From Humulus lupulus (taxonomy: Eukaryota > Streptophyta > Magnoliopsida > Rosales > Cannabaceae): a stretch of DNA of 64,000 nt. Shown piece after piece: positions 12,318 through 22,611 of this stretch; the stretch's first letter is position 1; each line of letters starts with the position of its first letter. The notes beneath the pieces were generated by a model, which saw only the letters and a program-made list of their open reading frames with translations, did no database searches and was not told the origin of the DNA. A program made the position numbers and the translations under genes. The DNA lies in NCBI RefSeq assembly GCF_963169125.1, contig NC_084802.1:42664607-42728606 (forward strand). The letters run 5' to 3'.

Positions 12318-12740
12318 AGAGCCTCATGAGATGCTGGTATGAGGCGAAGGTTGGTGCGCGAGACAGTGCTTTGCGAGGTGGAGGTTGGTGCGCAAGGCAA
12401 TGCTTCGCAAGGCGCTTGCGCGAGATGAAGGCTCGTGACACAAGGCCATGCCTCGCGAGGTTCTTGTGCGAGACGCAAGCTTATGGCGTGAGATGGGGGC
12501 TCATGGCGCGAGGCCATGCCACATGAGATGCTTGCGCGAGACGAAGGCATGCAAGTGCGAGGCTATGCCTCACGAGGCCTTGGGGCGAGGTGGGCCATTA
12601 TTAACAAGACATGCCCCCCCTTGGGACCCTCAGTGCGAGATGCGTCGTTAGTTTTGAGGGGTGATCCTACGTGAGCTTGGGCATGAAGTGAGGCTCTGTA
12701 AGAGAGGCGCATGCCTTGCGAGGCCTTTGGCGCAGGGTGC
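12318..12740. repeat. GC-rich degenerate tandem array in Tat-1 U3
   Basis: Repeats built on GCGAGAC/GCGAGGC with CATGCC and TTGCGCGAGA recur about every 40-60 bp with many substitutions. GC and CpG content are far above the flanks. Three plus-strand ORFs here only reflect the lack of stops in GC-rich repeats. Confidence 0.6.
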
Positions 12741-12819
12741 AGGGTCGGTCTTTGCTATTTCCATCCCAAGCCTATATCACGAGGCGGAGCCTTGTGCAAC
12801 TAAAATTTTGGCATCCACA

Positions 12820-14343
12820 GGGCCCGTTGCTCAAGTTACATGATTAATAAATCACATTGGGGCTCAATGCCCTAGGATATGAGACTAATAAGTCATCACG
12901 AGGCCCATTGCCCTATTCTATGTATAACCAGCCTTGGACCTGGCCCAGCGTACCAGGTGCTTAATTTTCCATGACCCTTGGGTCGGACAAGCGTATGATG
13001 TGCTCCTAATTAGATCTAACCATATCAACCAGCACTCAGCGCGCTATTGCCACCCTTGACTCATAAGCCAATGCTTTTTGACCAACATTCAACGCTATTG
13101 TCGTCCTTGACTGATAACTCAATGCTTTTCGACTAGCGCTCAGCGTTATTGTTATCCTTGAGTGATAAGTCAATACTTTTTGACCAGCCCTCAGTGCTAT
13201 TGCCATTCTTGACTGATAAGTCAATGCTTTTCGACTAGCGCTCAACGCTATTGCCGTTTTGACTAATAAGTCAAGCATTTTCCCAATTATATAATGCTAA
13301 CAAGCAGTCATCATAGAACAAATATCCATAAATCGGGCATTCAATATGCTTAATCAATCATTCACATGCATAATCATAATCATGCACATTTACAGGGGCC
13401 TCGCCCAATCAAGGCTATATTCAACATTCGGGCATAACATTAACATTAATTAAGTAGTAAAACCTAAGCTTTAACACACTCAAAACACCACCAAAACTCA
13501 AATCCAAAACCTTGAACTTTCAAGCTCAAGAACAACAAAACCAAAGCTGAATACAATTAAAAACAGAGTTACAATCCTTACCTCAACTTTGAATTAAACC
13601 TCCCTTTAGTTGCAGCTAATCACACCTAACCTCAAGCTTTCAATTCCCAAGCCTTAGCCTTAATGATTCTTTACTTTTCTCCAAAAATCAAATCAAGGTG
13701 CTAAGAAAGAAGAGAGAAATCGTATAGAGGGAGAGAGAAGGAGCTAGAGTGTTCTGCTTTTGCTTCCTTCAGCCAAAGGAGAGAGTGACTAAGTCACTAC
13801 TTTTTCCCAAAAGACATAAATGCCCCTAGGGAAAACTCTCTCTCAAAGCCCCTCAAGGGAAATTTTTTCATTTGCCACATACCCCGTTATTCATAATTAA
13901 CGTCTCACAATTCCCGTTACTTCCCATATCGTCAAATAATTACCAATTAATTTCTCATTACCCGCTCAATCTCAGTAATGTACTAAGTTACCAAATTATT
14001 CCTAGGCTCACCCCGAGCCTAACATTTTACCCCGTTATGACTAAACCGCTAACTTACTTCCCAGGATCGCCTTGTGCCGAGTATCTCAAACATATCCACA
14101 TAATAATGTGGTCTCACACATATATCGTATATATGCACATATATACAATTTTTCCCTAAACGGGCCAAAATTCTAAAATGCCCTTCTAATAAGAAACGAC
14201 CACCTGCATGCCAATTCAGTCATATAATAATATAACTCACTTAATCATGCATATAATCACATAATAATGCATTAAACCAGTTATTGCCCTCCTGGACTCC
14301 TAATCAATGCACTAAGCCGCATTAGGGAATTTGGGACATTACA
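12820..14343 (-). repeat. Partial LTR (family C, Tekay-like) hosting Tat-1
   Basis: The right end reads AATTTGGGACATTACA at 14343, matching the end style of the Tekay-like LTRs at 22409 and 41458. Phrases such as ACGGGCCAAAATT and the following CCCTTCTAATAA stretch are also shared with those LTRs. In minus orientation it begins TGTAATGTCCC. Its left part is missing where Tat-1 begins, so it is probably interrupted by that insertion and continues left of the window. It contains the 51-bp array at 13027-13282 and no gene. Confidence 0.55.
13027..13282. repeat. Five tandem units of about 51 bp
   Basis: Units share GACCAGC.CTCA.CGCTATTG, then CTTGACTGATAAGTCAATGCTTTT, with about 10-20% divergence. 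The 80-codon minus-strand ORF here is an internally repetitive shadow of the array. Confidence 0.85.
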
Positions 14344-14480
14344 AGTTTATACGGTTTGAGGTTTTTGCTGTGCAAATTGCGGTTTGGAAAATTGCTCAAA
14401 CTGCATATGTGGTGCGGTCCAATAAATTGGTAAAAAAACAACACCGCCCGCATTGCAAACACCCTTAACAACACTAAAAG
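14344..14480. mobile_element. hAT/MITE-like remnant
   Basis: GCGGTTTGG, AAACTGCATATG, GTGCGGT and CACCGCCCGCATTGCAAACACCC resemble the subterminal GCGGTTT-type repeats of plant hAT-derived MITEs. The ends and TSD are not clear. Assignment is by motif style only. Confidence 0.3.
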
Positions 14481-14699
14481 TTACACCAAAAAATATATTC
14501 AATATTATTATATTATTTATTTTAAAAATATATATATGTACATTAGTTTATATATAAAACATAAATTGGTAAAAAAACCACACCGTTCGCACTGCAAACA
14601 CCCTTAACAACACTAAAAGTTACACCAAAAAATATATTGAATATTATTATATTATTTATTTTATAAATATATATATGTATATTATTTTATATATAAAAT
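14422..14699. repeat. Tandem duplication of 139 bp
   Basis: Positions 14422-14560 and 14561-14699 are near-identical copies starting ATAAATTGG, including the CACCG...GCAAACACCCTTAACAACAC segment. The second copy differs by scattered substitutions. Confidence 0.9.
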
Positions 14700-16255
14700 A
14701 TTAATATAAAAAACAAAAAGTCAAAAAAGATGATTATGCCATTTGCTACAGATTTCAGCAAAATAGTAGGACATTTGCAATCTGATTAGGTGTGATTTGT
14801 TGTTAAATCAACACCAAAATGGTGGAAAGATGCTAGGTTGGAGTTGCTCTTAGTCACTATTGCTGGAGTTGCTCTTAGTTACTTTTATAAATGCATATGC
14901 TATCCTATCTATGAAACCACATCTTTGTGATTATTTCAGCTGTCTGGTCTCCTTCTCCCTTCACAATTGTTAAATTGGACATGATCCATTGATTGAATTT
15001 GGTCATTTTAATCATCCTTTTTGATAAGTCTAGTGGTCTATTTTCTTACACTGGTGTTAGTATCAACAATACAAAATATTTCATTTTCATTAAATATGAA
15101 ATGCCTAGTAATTATGGTTTTGATTCTATTTTTAACCTTCAATCAAAGCTTATAACCTTTTATACCTTGATCGTATCTAAGAAAATAACACTTTTGTGCT
15201 TTAGGTTCGAACTTTCCGCAAATGAAAGACTTTTATTAATCAATATAAAGATGCTAACAAAATCCATATGCACGAATAGTGACATCTTATGGGAATAAAC
15301 CCATATGTATGAACAATGACATAGCACTCTTATACGAGCACCTTACCTAGATGCATAATCCATGTGCACGAACAATGACATGGTGCTTCTATACGAACAT
15401 GACTTAACCGAACAAATTTTCGGCAGCCCATGTCAACGACATTTTTGCCACGTTACCTTATTAAAAATGGGTATGATAGAATGTTTTACAAAAAATTAAG
15501 AATGCTTAAGCACCAACAACTTGTTCACCTCGAACCATGAGTACTTATCATAATGTTTATGCTTCCTAAAACCACCTGTAAGTGCGATTGAATCGCCGAA
15601 GTACTTGTGACACTTGTAAGTACAATTGAATCACCAAGTGTTTGTGCATTATGAAAGTTCGATTGAATTGTCAAAGTACTTGCAACACTTGTAAGTGCGA
15701 TTGAATTGCTAATGTGCTCGTGTTTCTTGAAATCACTTGTAAGTGCGATTGAATTTTGCTTTATTTCTAAAACTTTTATTAATGATATAGAAATTAGTCA
15801 AACTTTGGTTGAAAAATACTTTCTTTTTTTACATTGTTTAATAAAGTGGAAATTACATAAAAAAATTTTTTTAACAAAAATATGGGATTTTTCAACTTTT
15901 TTTCCAAAATATATGGCTTTGCTCATTATAAATTAATTATATGAGATTATATTTCCTTTAATTTTGAAAAGATGTCATATGTTTTAATTTAAATTTAATA
16001 TTTTTAGTTTTGTATTATTTTTAGGATAAATTTTTATTTTTGCTTTATTATTTAAGTTAAATTTGCAATTCCACATATATTTTTTGTGTTTTAAATATTT
16101 TTTATATTAGATAATTTTTTTATTAATTTTTATTAACCTCTTCTTCGATCTTTTTATGCTATGTTCGTCTTTTTCAATGATTTATTTTATTTTTGATCTT
16201 GCTTTTTCAGATCTGATTGTTTTCTTTTCCAATTTATAATAAGTAACATATTATT
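14700..16255. other. AT-rich spacer with degenerate repeats, no gene
   Basis: ORFs at 14993-15298 and 15706-15936 have no recognisable domain and lie in AT-rich sequence. At 15270-15410 a CACGAACAATGACAT phrase recurs. At 15571-15756, TTGTAAGTGCGATTGAAT recurs five times at roughly 35-45-bp spacing. After 15770 the sequence is T-rich with no visible structure. Confidence 0.6.
15571..15756. repeat. Short degenerate tandem array (AAGTGCGATTGAAT)
   Basis: Five occurrences of (T)GTAAGTGCGATTGAATYGC or variants, separated by AAGTACTTGTGACACT-like linkers. Confidence 0.7.
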
Positions 16256-16883
16256 TGTAACGCCCTATTTCCTTTGAGCCACTACTACATGAGTTAAAAA
16301 TGTGTCATTAGCTTCTTAATCAAGGTTTTAGGTTAATTGTGTGAATAAATTGAAATAAAACTCATTTAATGACATAAATTACAAAGATTTGGACATTCAT
16401 TGAAGTCATAAAAAGTTATACATTTGGGATCTCAAACTACTGTTTACAAAATGTATTACAACTCAAAAATATAAATACGGTCGACCTAGGCAACAAAACA
16501 ACCATTACAGTACATTTTCCCAAAATAACCATAGCCGTGGCAGCCAGGTAGGCCGAACATGAACCCATCGCTCCACGCTCTCCGTACTCATGGTTGGTCG
16601 ACATTTCCTTTGCCCTTACCTGCACCATAGAGCACCTGTGAGTCGAAGCCCAGAAAGAAAACTCAACATATAACATATAACATAACAATCCACGACATAC
16701 ACCGAAAAAGCCAACAGGCTAACCACATAGCGGCCTAGGCCGACCCAGGTGCTTTACCAGGCTCTGGGTTCGCAATCTTCATCGAACGGGTGAATACAAC
16801 AACCTTGGAGGGTCTCGCCTTAGTGGCCTGCACTCAGCATGCTCAACGCCGATGCCGGCCCCTTGTTGTACACGACTTCTTGC

Positions 16884-17011
16884 CGTTCTCGTCCTTTTCC
16901 GTTCCCGGCCTTTGTCGTTCCCGGCCTGTGCCATTCCCGACCTTTTCCGTTCTCGGCCTTCGCCGTTCCCAGCCTTTGACGTTCCCAACCTTCGTCGTTC
17001 TCGACCCTCGC
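16884..17011. repeat. Eight-unit 16-bp minisatellite in the B 3' LTR
   Basis: Consensus CGTTCCCGRCCTTYGY in eight consecutive 16-bp units. The partner LTR has only about two to three degenerate units at the same place, where element D inserted. All the overlapping Arg/Ser-rich ORFs on both strands (16779-17062) derive from this array. Confidence 0.9.
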
Positions 17012-18321
17012 TGTTCATTCATAAACATACATAACATTCACACATATTCACACATATATTAAGCATAAGCAATAGGGCCACACCCTGAACACACAAACAA
17101 TACGTCCATGCCCTGCTCTATGGGTACAACAGTTTTCTTAGCTGTGTCTCGAACTGATTGACTACCGCGATCCTGAGCACGATCCCCTAACCCGAGCCTT
17201 GATGAAAACCTAGTCACAATGCATTCACAATAACCATCCATCAAGCCCTAAACCAAATAAGAACTTCAGAATATTAATCTAGCCTGCGGGACCTTGATTT
17301 CTATTAAACCGGGAAGTAGAATCCTTCCTGAGCCTTAACATTTGGGTTCCCAAGCTTAAAACCCTCAAACAACCATTATTTCACATTTGAGCTGCGGCCT
17401 AGCCCTTAAGGGTCGCGACACGCTCAAGTCAGAGGGCAAAGCCCTCTCTGCTAAAGGATATGGGTCGCGGCCCGCTATACTTTGCGCTACAGTGCCTGGG
17501 CAAGTTTCCGAGGCCCCCAGGCCTACTTGTTCAAATGAGTCACGGCGCCTGATGAACGAGGTCGCGATTTGGGCCTTAAAACCCAGAATTATCACCACTT
17601 TTCTGCATTTTTCCCCAAGCCTAAATCCACAATTCACCCTCCAAACACCAGCCCAACTTAGAATTAAGCTTAGAATCCTTTTTCACACAGCCTAAACATC
17701 TCAACAATCCCATAAATCATTCAAAAACCTCACCAACACTCAAAATTAAACTAAAGTTTAACTCTCATACAAACTTCCAATTCATGGCAGAATTAAATAG
17801 AAAAAAGTCAAGTTGAATCCTTACCTTACTAAGAATCCGACCTAGGCTAGCTCTCCAGCACTTCTAGCTCCAAATTGCCCAAGCTTCCAGCCTCTAATCC
17901 TGAGTTTCCCTTCAATTCTGCCCAAAGTTCTCTAAGTCACAAAGAGAGGATGAGAGAGAACCGAGAGAGAGAGAGTTGAAAAGCGGAGAAGGGTCCAAAA
18001 CATTCTAGTGTGCTGCTGGTTGAGTCTATCCTAGCTGCCTAATGACCAAAACACCCCTATGTCTATCATCAATCCTTTAATGCCACCAAGGGCAATCCCG
18101 TCAATTGCCACCTCCTGCTAAATCCTCGAGTGTTCCTATAAATCACCATTTAATCTTTGACACACTTAAACAAGCATTAATCACTACCTGTTACCCGGTA
18201 ATTCCCGAACACATACCATATTCCCAAAATACCCCTAGGCTCCTCCCGAGCTGAGTATTTGACCCCGTTGTGACTATTTAGCTATTCTGCTCCTTAGGAC
18301 CGTCTCAGATCGCACATTACG

Positions 18322-21300
18322 TGTAACGTCCTACGTTTTTGGGTACCTTCAAACGACTCGGGTCGGGATTTTTTCCCCCGGGTTAAGAATATTATTTTAA
18401 ATAATATTATATTTTGTTTGTAAGTATTCCATGAGTTATTGCTAGCCAAAATATGAATTTTGTGATTTTAAAAGTCAAGATAAGACTTTCGGTCCTGGAC
18501 CGACACAAAAACCCTGATCGGGTAAAAATCTCGGAAAATAAAATGAAAAATCATGGCAATTATATTTTGGGCATAAAATACATTCATAAAAGTTAAAGTT
18601 TGGTCAAAAATAATAAACCTAAAAGAAAATGGAAATTTTAAGGCATTTTGTGGTAAATGCCTAATTTTGCCGAAATTGGGAATTTTATTCCATGAATGGA
18701 CCTTAGGTTAACTTTTATTATGTGATTAATTAAATTAAATGTGAGAGACATTAAATTTAATTAATTAATGTTAAGTTTGGTGATTAAAACTTAATGAGAG
18801 TGAAAAAGGTGTAAGAAGTCAAGTGGGCAAGTGGGTAGAAAAGCACTCAAGTGTTTTGTGATATTTTGAAGAGTTGTGTGAGCCATTCTAACCCCCAAAT
18901 CCGACCACTCTCCCTCCCTCATTCACTCTCATCTGATTTTTGAAGACTCTCTCAAGTGTTCTCTCCATTTTCAACCCCAAGAACACCAAAGAAACTTGGA
19001 AGCTAAGTCTTGGTCTAGGAAGGGTTTTCCCTAAGGTAAAGTTTCATTAATCTAGACTTTTGTCAAGTTTTAATCATAGAGTTTCAAATAGCTAATTACC
19101 AATGTTGTTGGGGGAAGTTGGTTAGGGTTTTTGAAAGGTTTTGAAGGAGTCAAAGCTTATAGGAAGGTCCAAACCTTAAGCAAAAACACCAAAGAGGTAA
19201 AAAAGTTTACTTTTGATGATTTTGTTGTAGGGTTTTTAGTTTTAAGCATTATTTTGTATATCTAATGCTTAAAGTTTCTTGTTGGTGATGTAATAAGGTT
19301 ATGGTAGTTGTTTAATATTTTTTATGATGCATGTGTATTGATTTTTGAAAATGGGAACCAAAACCCCCAAGGGTTTTGTAGGATACCCTAAAACAAAACA
19401 TGTTTTGAGCTGTGACTTCCAAGGGGTCAAGCAGCCACTGTATATTGGTTTTGTAAAATTAAATTGTACAGTGATGTTGTTGAGATTGAGTACATAAAAT
19501 TGAGCTTTTGAAACACAAAAAAATGTTTAGAAATGAGTAAGTTATGCTATTTCAAAGTTTAGGTAAAAAACAGTTTTTTCGTATTCTTATTTTCGGAACC
19601 AAGTTTGGACAGCCTCTGTATAGGGCAAATGAACCCAGTTTTTTCTAAAATTTTGTGTACATATTTCCGGCATAACCTATTATTCTACTGTAAAATTTGG
19701 TAAGAAAATATTGAACGGTTTGAAAGTTATTAACTGTCAAATTTTGGAAAAAATAAGGACTTGAAAATAAGGCATTTTTACCTCATTGTTGGAAAATGAT
19801 TTCACCAATAAAAAATGCTCATTTGGACCTAAGATTTTACAAAGATCCAAATGGCATAACAAAAATGGAATTGGGAAATTTTGGTAACAATTGGGTAAGT
19901 AAATTTCAAGTTATGAACTAACGAAGTATGTAGTTAAAAATGTGAAAAATAGGTTTTTCACACTTAGTATAAAAATGAGATTTTGGAACATAAGGTAAAA
20001 AGTAAAATTTTGTTTATTTCAAGATATAAAATGGTAAGTCTTGAAATCATATTTTCACTAAAATTACCCCTTTGAGTTTAAATGAATTATTTTTATTAAA
20101 GAGTTTTTATTCTTTCTAAAAATAAGAGATTTAATTTATTAATAGTTAATAAATTAAAAGAGGGTTTAAAACCCTATATTTTGATAAAATAATTAAATGA
20201 ATTATTTTTCTAGTAAGTAAAAATTGATTAATTGCTTTTGGAAAATTAATTAGTCAAGATGAGAAATTTATAACGGTTTTCCTAATTAAGACAAATTAGG
20301 CAATTTTCTTAAAACGGTTTTTAGATATTAAAACCTTAAGAAAAATAAAAGGAAAATTTAAAGAGTTTATTTTCTTTAAAAATAATTAAGGAATTTATTT
20401 GTATTTTCTGGATATAATACCGGCTAAAATCTTACATATTTTAACCGACTAGTCGAAAGTGCGGGTTAATAGCGATACCTGGAAAGAATAAGATTTTTAG
20501 CGGATTGTGGGAAATACCATTGTGATACCCGAGCCTAGGTATCGAGACCTTAGGATAGGTCTCCCCGAGACTTAAGGTTTAGTCTCGAATATTTTGTATA
20601 ACTTTCCTTAATAAGTTTAAAACCAAATAAGGATTGTAAATCCTTACAAATGACTTTTATTAAAATGACCAAACTGCCCAAAATAATAATAATGAATTAT
20701 GAGTGCCATAATTAATCCGAGTATACTGTATGAATAACTACAGTATTGGCTAAGCGTAACTGGACTGAACGTTGGAGGGTGAAAACTTGCTGAGCGCTAA
20801 GGACTCCAAGTAAGTCAACTTATATTGTATGGCTGCAACATGAAATGATTATTGTCTTGTATGTTAGTATAGGGATACATGCATATACATAGGCTGTCAT
20901 AGAAAGTTGCTTAGAGACGTTAGTCTAGTGAGTGCTGATTTAGAAAATATGAACGGTAGAAGTCCGTCATATCCTAGACGGTTGATCCCCGTCACACTGC
21001 TTGATTTTATTTATGTCCGGTTCATTACCGAGACGAGTGGCCATGAGATGAGGATAAGCTGGTTAAACCTAGGGGCGCCAAGATAAATGGGACCTAGGGG
21101 CCCTCATGCTTACTTAATCATTGGACGGTTAGAATCCGAGCAAGTGCTCTGATAAGTTATTCCCGGATAGCAGCCGTGAATATTGGCCATTCCGTGAGAG
21201 TGCCTAGAGATACTAGGGGTTGCCAAGATAGAGTGAGGTTGAACACCCTAGGGGCAGCTGCTCACCAGCACCACTGATTAACATAGAAGTCTCCATAAAA

Positions 21301-22153
21301 CCGTGTAAATTGGATTTCACTCTTGAACATGTAGCGATGCCCTAATTAACACGATAGTTACCCTTGATGAGAATATTTATTGGCTAGATCTTAGTGTGGA
21401 GACTCGGTTCTCTTTTACAGATTAGCAATTATGTTGGAGGGCGCGTTACACATGAATTGTTGGAAATTGTCGAGCGTTGGTCTCGAATTATGTTGTGATA
21501 TAATATATCTGCTTGCTCTGGGATTTTCTGAGTGCAGGGATATAATTGTTGATAAGATATAGTTGTGATATAATATATCTGCTGCCTCTGGGATTTTCTG
21601 AGTGCAGGGATATAATTGTTGATAAGAATTAGCTGTGATATAATATATCTGCTTGTTCTGGGATTTTTCTGAGTGCAGGATTTTTTTATCTAGTTATGAA
21701 TTGATTTATCATTGGTTATCAGGCATGACCATAAGTTTGCCAGGACGCTTTAGCGTTCTTGAAATTGATTGTGTAGGGTCCGGATGAGTCCGGAACCCTA
21801 ATTCTCTACATGCTTGTTTGAAAGTTGATCTTACTAAGCGTTTTCGCTTACCTAGTTGTTTCATGTTGTAGGTAAGTGCAAGGGCAAGGCAGAGCAGTGA
21901 GCGCTGGAATCTTCCTTGCAAATGTACATGTGGACCGACCTTTTGGGAAGCCGTTTTATTTTTGGAAATGTTGTGTAATTTTCCTAAACTAGGCTCACTC
22001 TACTCTTTATAAAATATGTTGAAACTAAATGTTAAGTATGGCCATACGACTTTTTAAAAAAGTTTTTTTTTTATACGGGTTTTTGAGACATTTTGTTAAA
22101 TGAAAACATTTATATTTCCGCATTATCGAGTCTTGAAAATCCGGGTCGTTACA
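18322..22153 (+). mobile_element. Solo LTR E, 3.8 kb, TSD TTACG
   Basis: Starts TGTAACGTCC and ends GGGTCGTTACA. TTACG lies on both sides (18317-18321 and 22154-22158). No coding frame and no internal LTR pair are visible, so it is a solo LTR of an unusually long family. Plus orientation is inferred from its 3'-terminal part, where GCAAGGGCAAGGC and AATGTACATG match the same region of the Tekay-like LTR at 51794-53941. It contains a 70-bp triplicate at 21491-21690. Confidence 0.85.
21491..21690. repeat. Three 70-bp tandem units in LTR E
   Basis: GTGATATAATATATCTGC starts at about 21495, 21565 and 21635, followed each time by CTGGGATTTTCTGAGTGCAG. The period is exactly 70 bp and divergence is low. 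Confidence 0.92.
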
Positions 22154-22409
22154 TTACGAATATGTCACCACACCCTCGTGGTATCAATCACAACACACAC
22201 ATATATCACATTTATGCCCTCAACGGGCCAAAATTACAAATATGCCCCTAATAACGAAATGGGGCCCACATACATATTTAATTCACCTAAACATGCATTT
22301 CTAATCACATAATCATTTAATTCGCATATTAACATAATTAAATCAATTACTTCCCTCTTGGCATGCTAATCAAGGCCCAAAGCCGTATTAGCAAATTTGG
22401 GACGCTACA

Positions 22410-22440
22410 ACTATCCCTTCCTTACAGAAATTTCGTCCTA
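22410..22440 (-). other. Polypurine tract of element B
   Basis: On the minus strand GGACGAAATTTC is followed by AAGGAAGGGATAG directly before the 3' LTR, the expected plus-strand priming tract. The GGACGAAATT motif is also found after gag-pol in elements D and G. Confidence 0.8.
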
Positions 22441-22444
22441 AAAA

Positions 22445-22611
22445 TTTACCTAAATAACTCGAGATATCGATCCTGCATATCAGTCTCAAGCTCCCAAGTC
22501 GCCTCTTCCACTCTACTGTTCCTCCACAGCACTTTCACTAAGGCGATGGTCTTGCTTCGCAAGACTTTATCTTTTCGGTCTAGAATCTGTATCGGCTTCT
22601 TTTCATATGAT
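22445..22611 (-). pseudogene. Element B chromodomain-like C-terminal tail of Pol
   Basis: The minus strand reads ILDRKDKVLRSKT, VKVLWRNS and EEATWELETDM, then ends in YLELFR, the C-terminal region that defines Tekay-type chromoviruses. It is separated from the integrase by solo LTR F; a TSD copy (ATGAT) lies at 22607-22611. The tail is thought to guide integration toward chromatin. Confidence 0.8.

Larger units (their letters stand above)
1..12819 (-). mobile_element. Tat-lineage Ty3/gypsy element Tat-1 (partial, decayed, 3' end outside window)
   Basis: On the minus strand the order is LTR (11603-12819), primer site, gag, protease, RT, RNase H, integrase, then a long 3' region. This is gypsy domain order, and the protein similarity (RT with PFPLPRID, integrase with H2C2 finger and CEAVLP motif) is of the plant Tat type. 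Every domain carries stops or lost catalytic residues, so it is dead. The 3' region (1-3862) holds an opposite-strand gene, as I recall for Tat elements such as Grande and Retand. The 3' LTR must lie left of position 1. A solo LTR of another family interrupts the integrase at 4149-6072. That the antisense gene belongs to this element is inferred from uninterrupted adjacency and the known Tat layout. Confidence 0.75.
11603..12819 (-). repeat. Tat-1 5' LTR
   Basis: The left end (3' end of the LTR in element sense) is firm: TGTTGACGG immediately precedes the primer site. A minus-strand TATA box (TATTTATA at 11841-11848) marks the promoter. The right end is placed at CATCCACA, 12819, because that gives TG...CA ends and lies just before sequence of a different LTR. 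The partner LTR is outside the window, so this end cannot be checked directly. U3 contains the GC-rich array at 12318-12740. Confidence 0.55.
16256..22409 (-). repeat. 3' LTR of element B, split by solo LTR E
   Basis: The left end is TGTAACGCCC at 16256 and the right end GACGCTACA at 22409. The LTR proper is 16256-18321 plus 22159-22409 (about 2.3 kb). It pairs with 29519-30158 plus 39801-41458. ORFs inside it (16437-17695) are shadows. Confidence 0.88.

Noticed and set aside
12209..12843. Cluster of Ala/Arg/His-rich ORFs
   Set aside because: They lie in the GC-rich U3 array of Tat-1, on both strands, with no domain.
13036..13278. 80-codon repetitive ORF as a repeat protein
   Set aside because: It is a direct translation of the 51-bp tandem array inside an LTR.
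14993..15298. 101-codon ORF as a small gene
   Set aside because: AT-rich, no domain, no promoter or splice context; it fits chance.
16779..17062. Arg/Pro-rich ORFs on both strands
   Set aside because: They are products of the 16-bp minisatellite, whose periodicity keeps several frames open.
18322..22153. Complete non-autonomous element with its own LTR pair
   Set aside because: I found no internal direct repeat of the ends, no primer site and no polypurine tract; a solo LTR is simpler.
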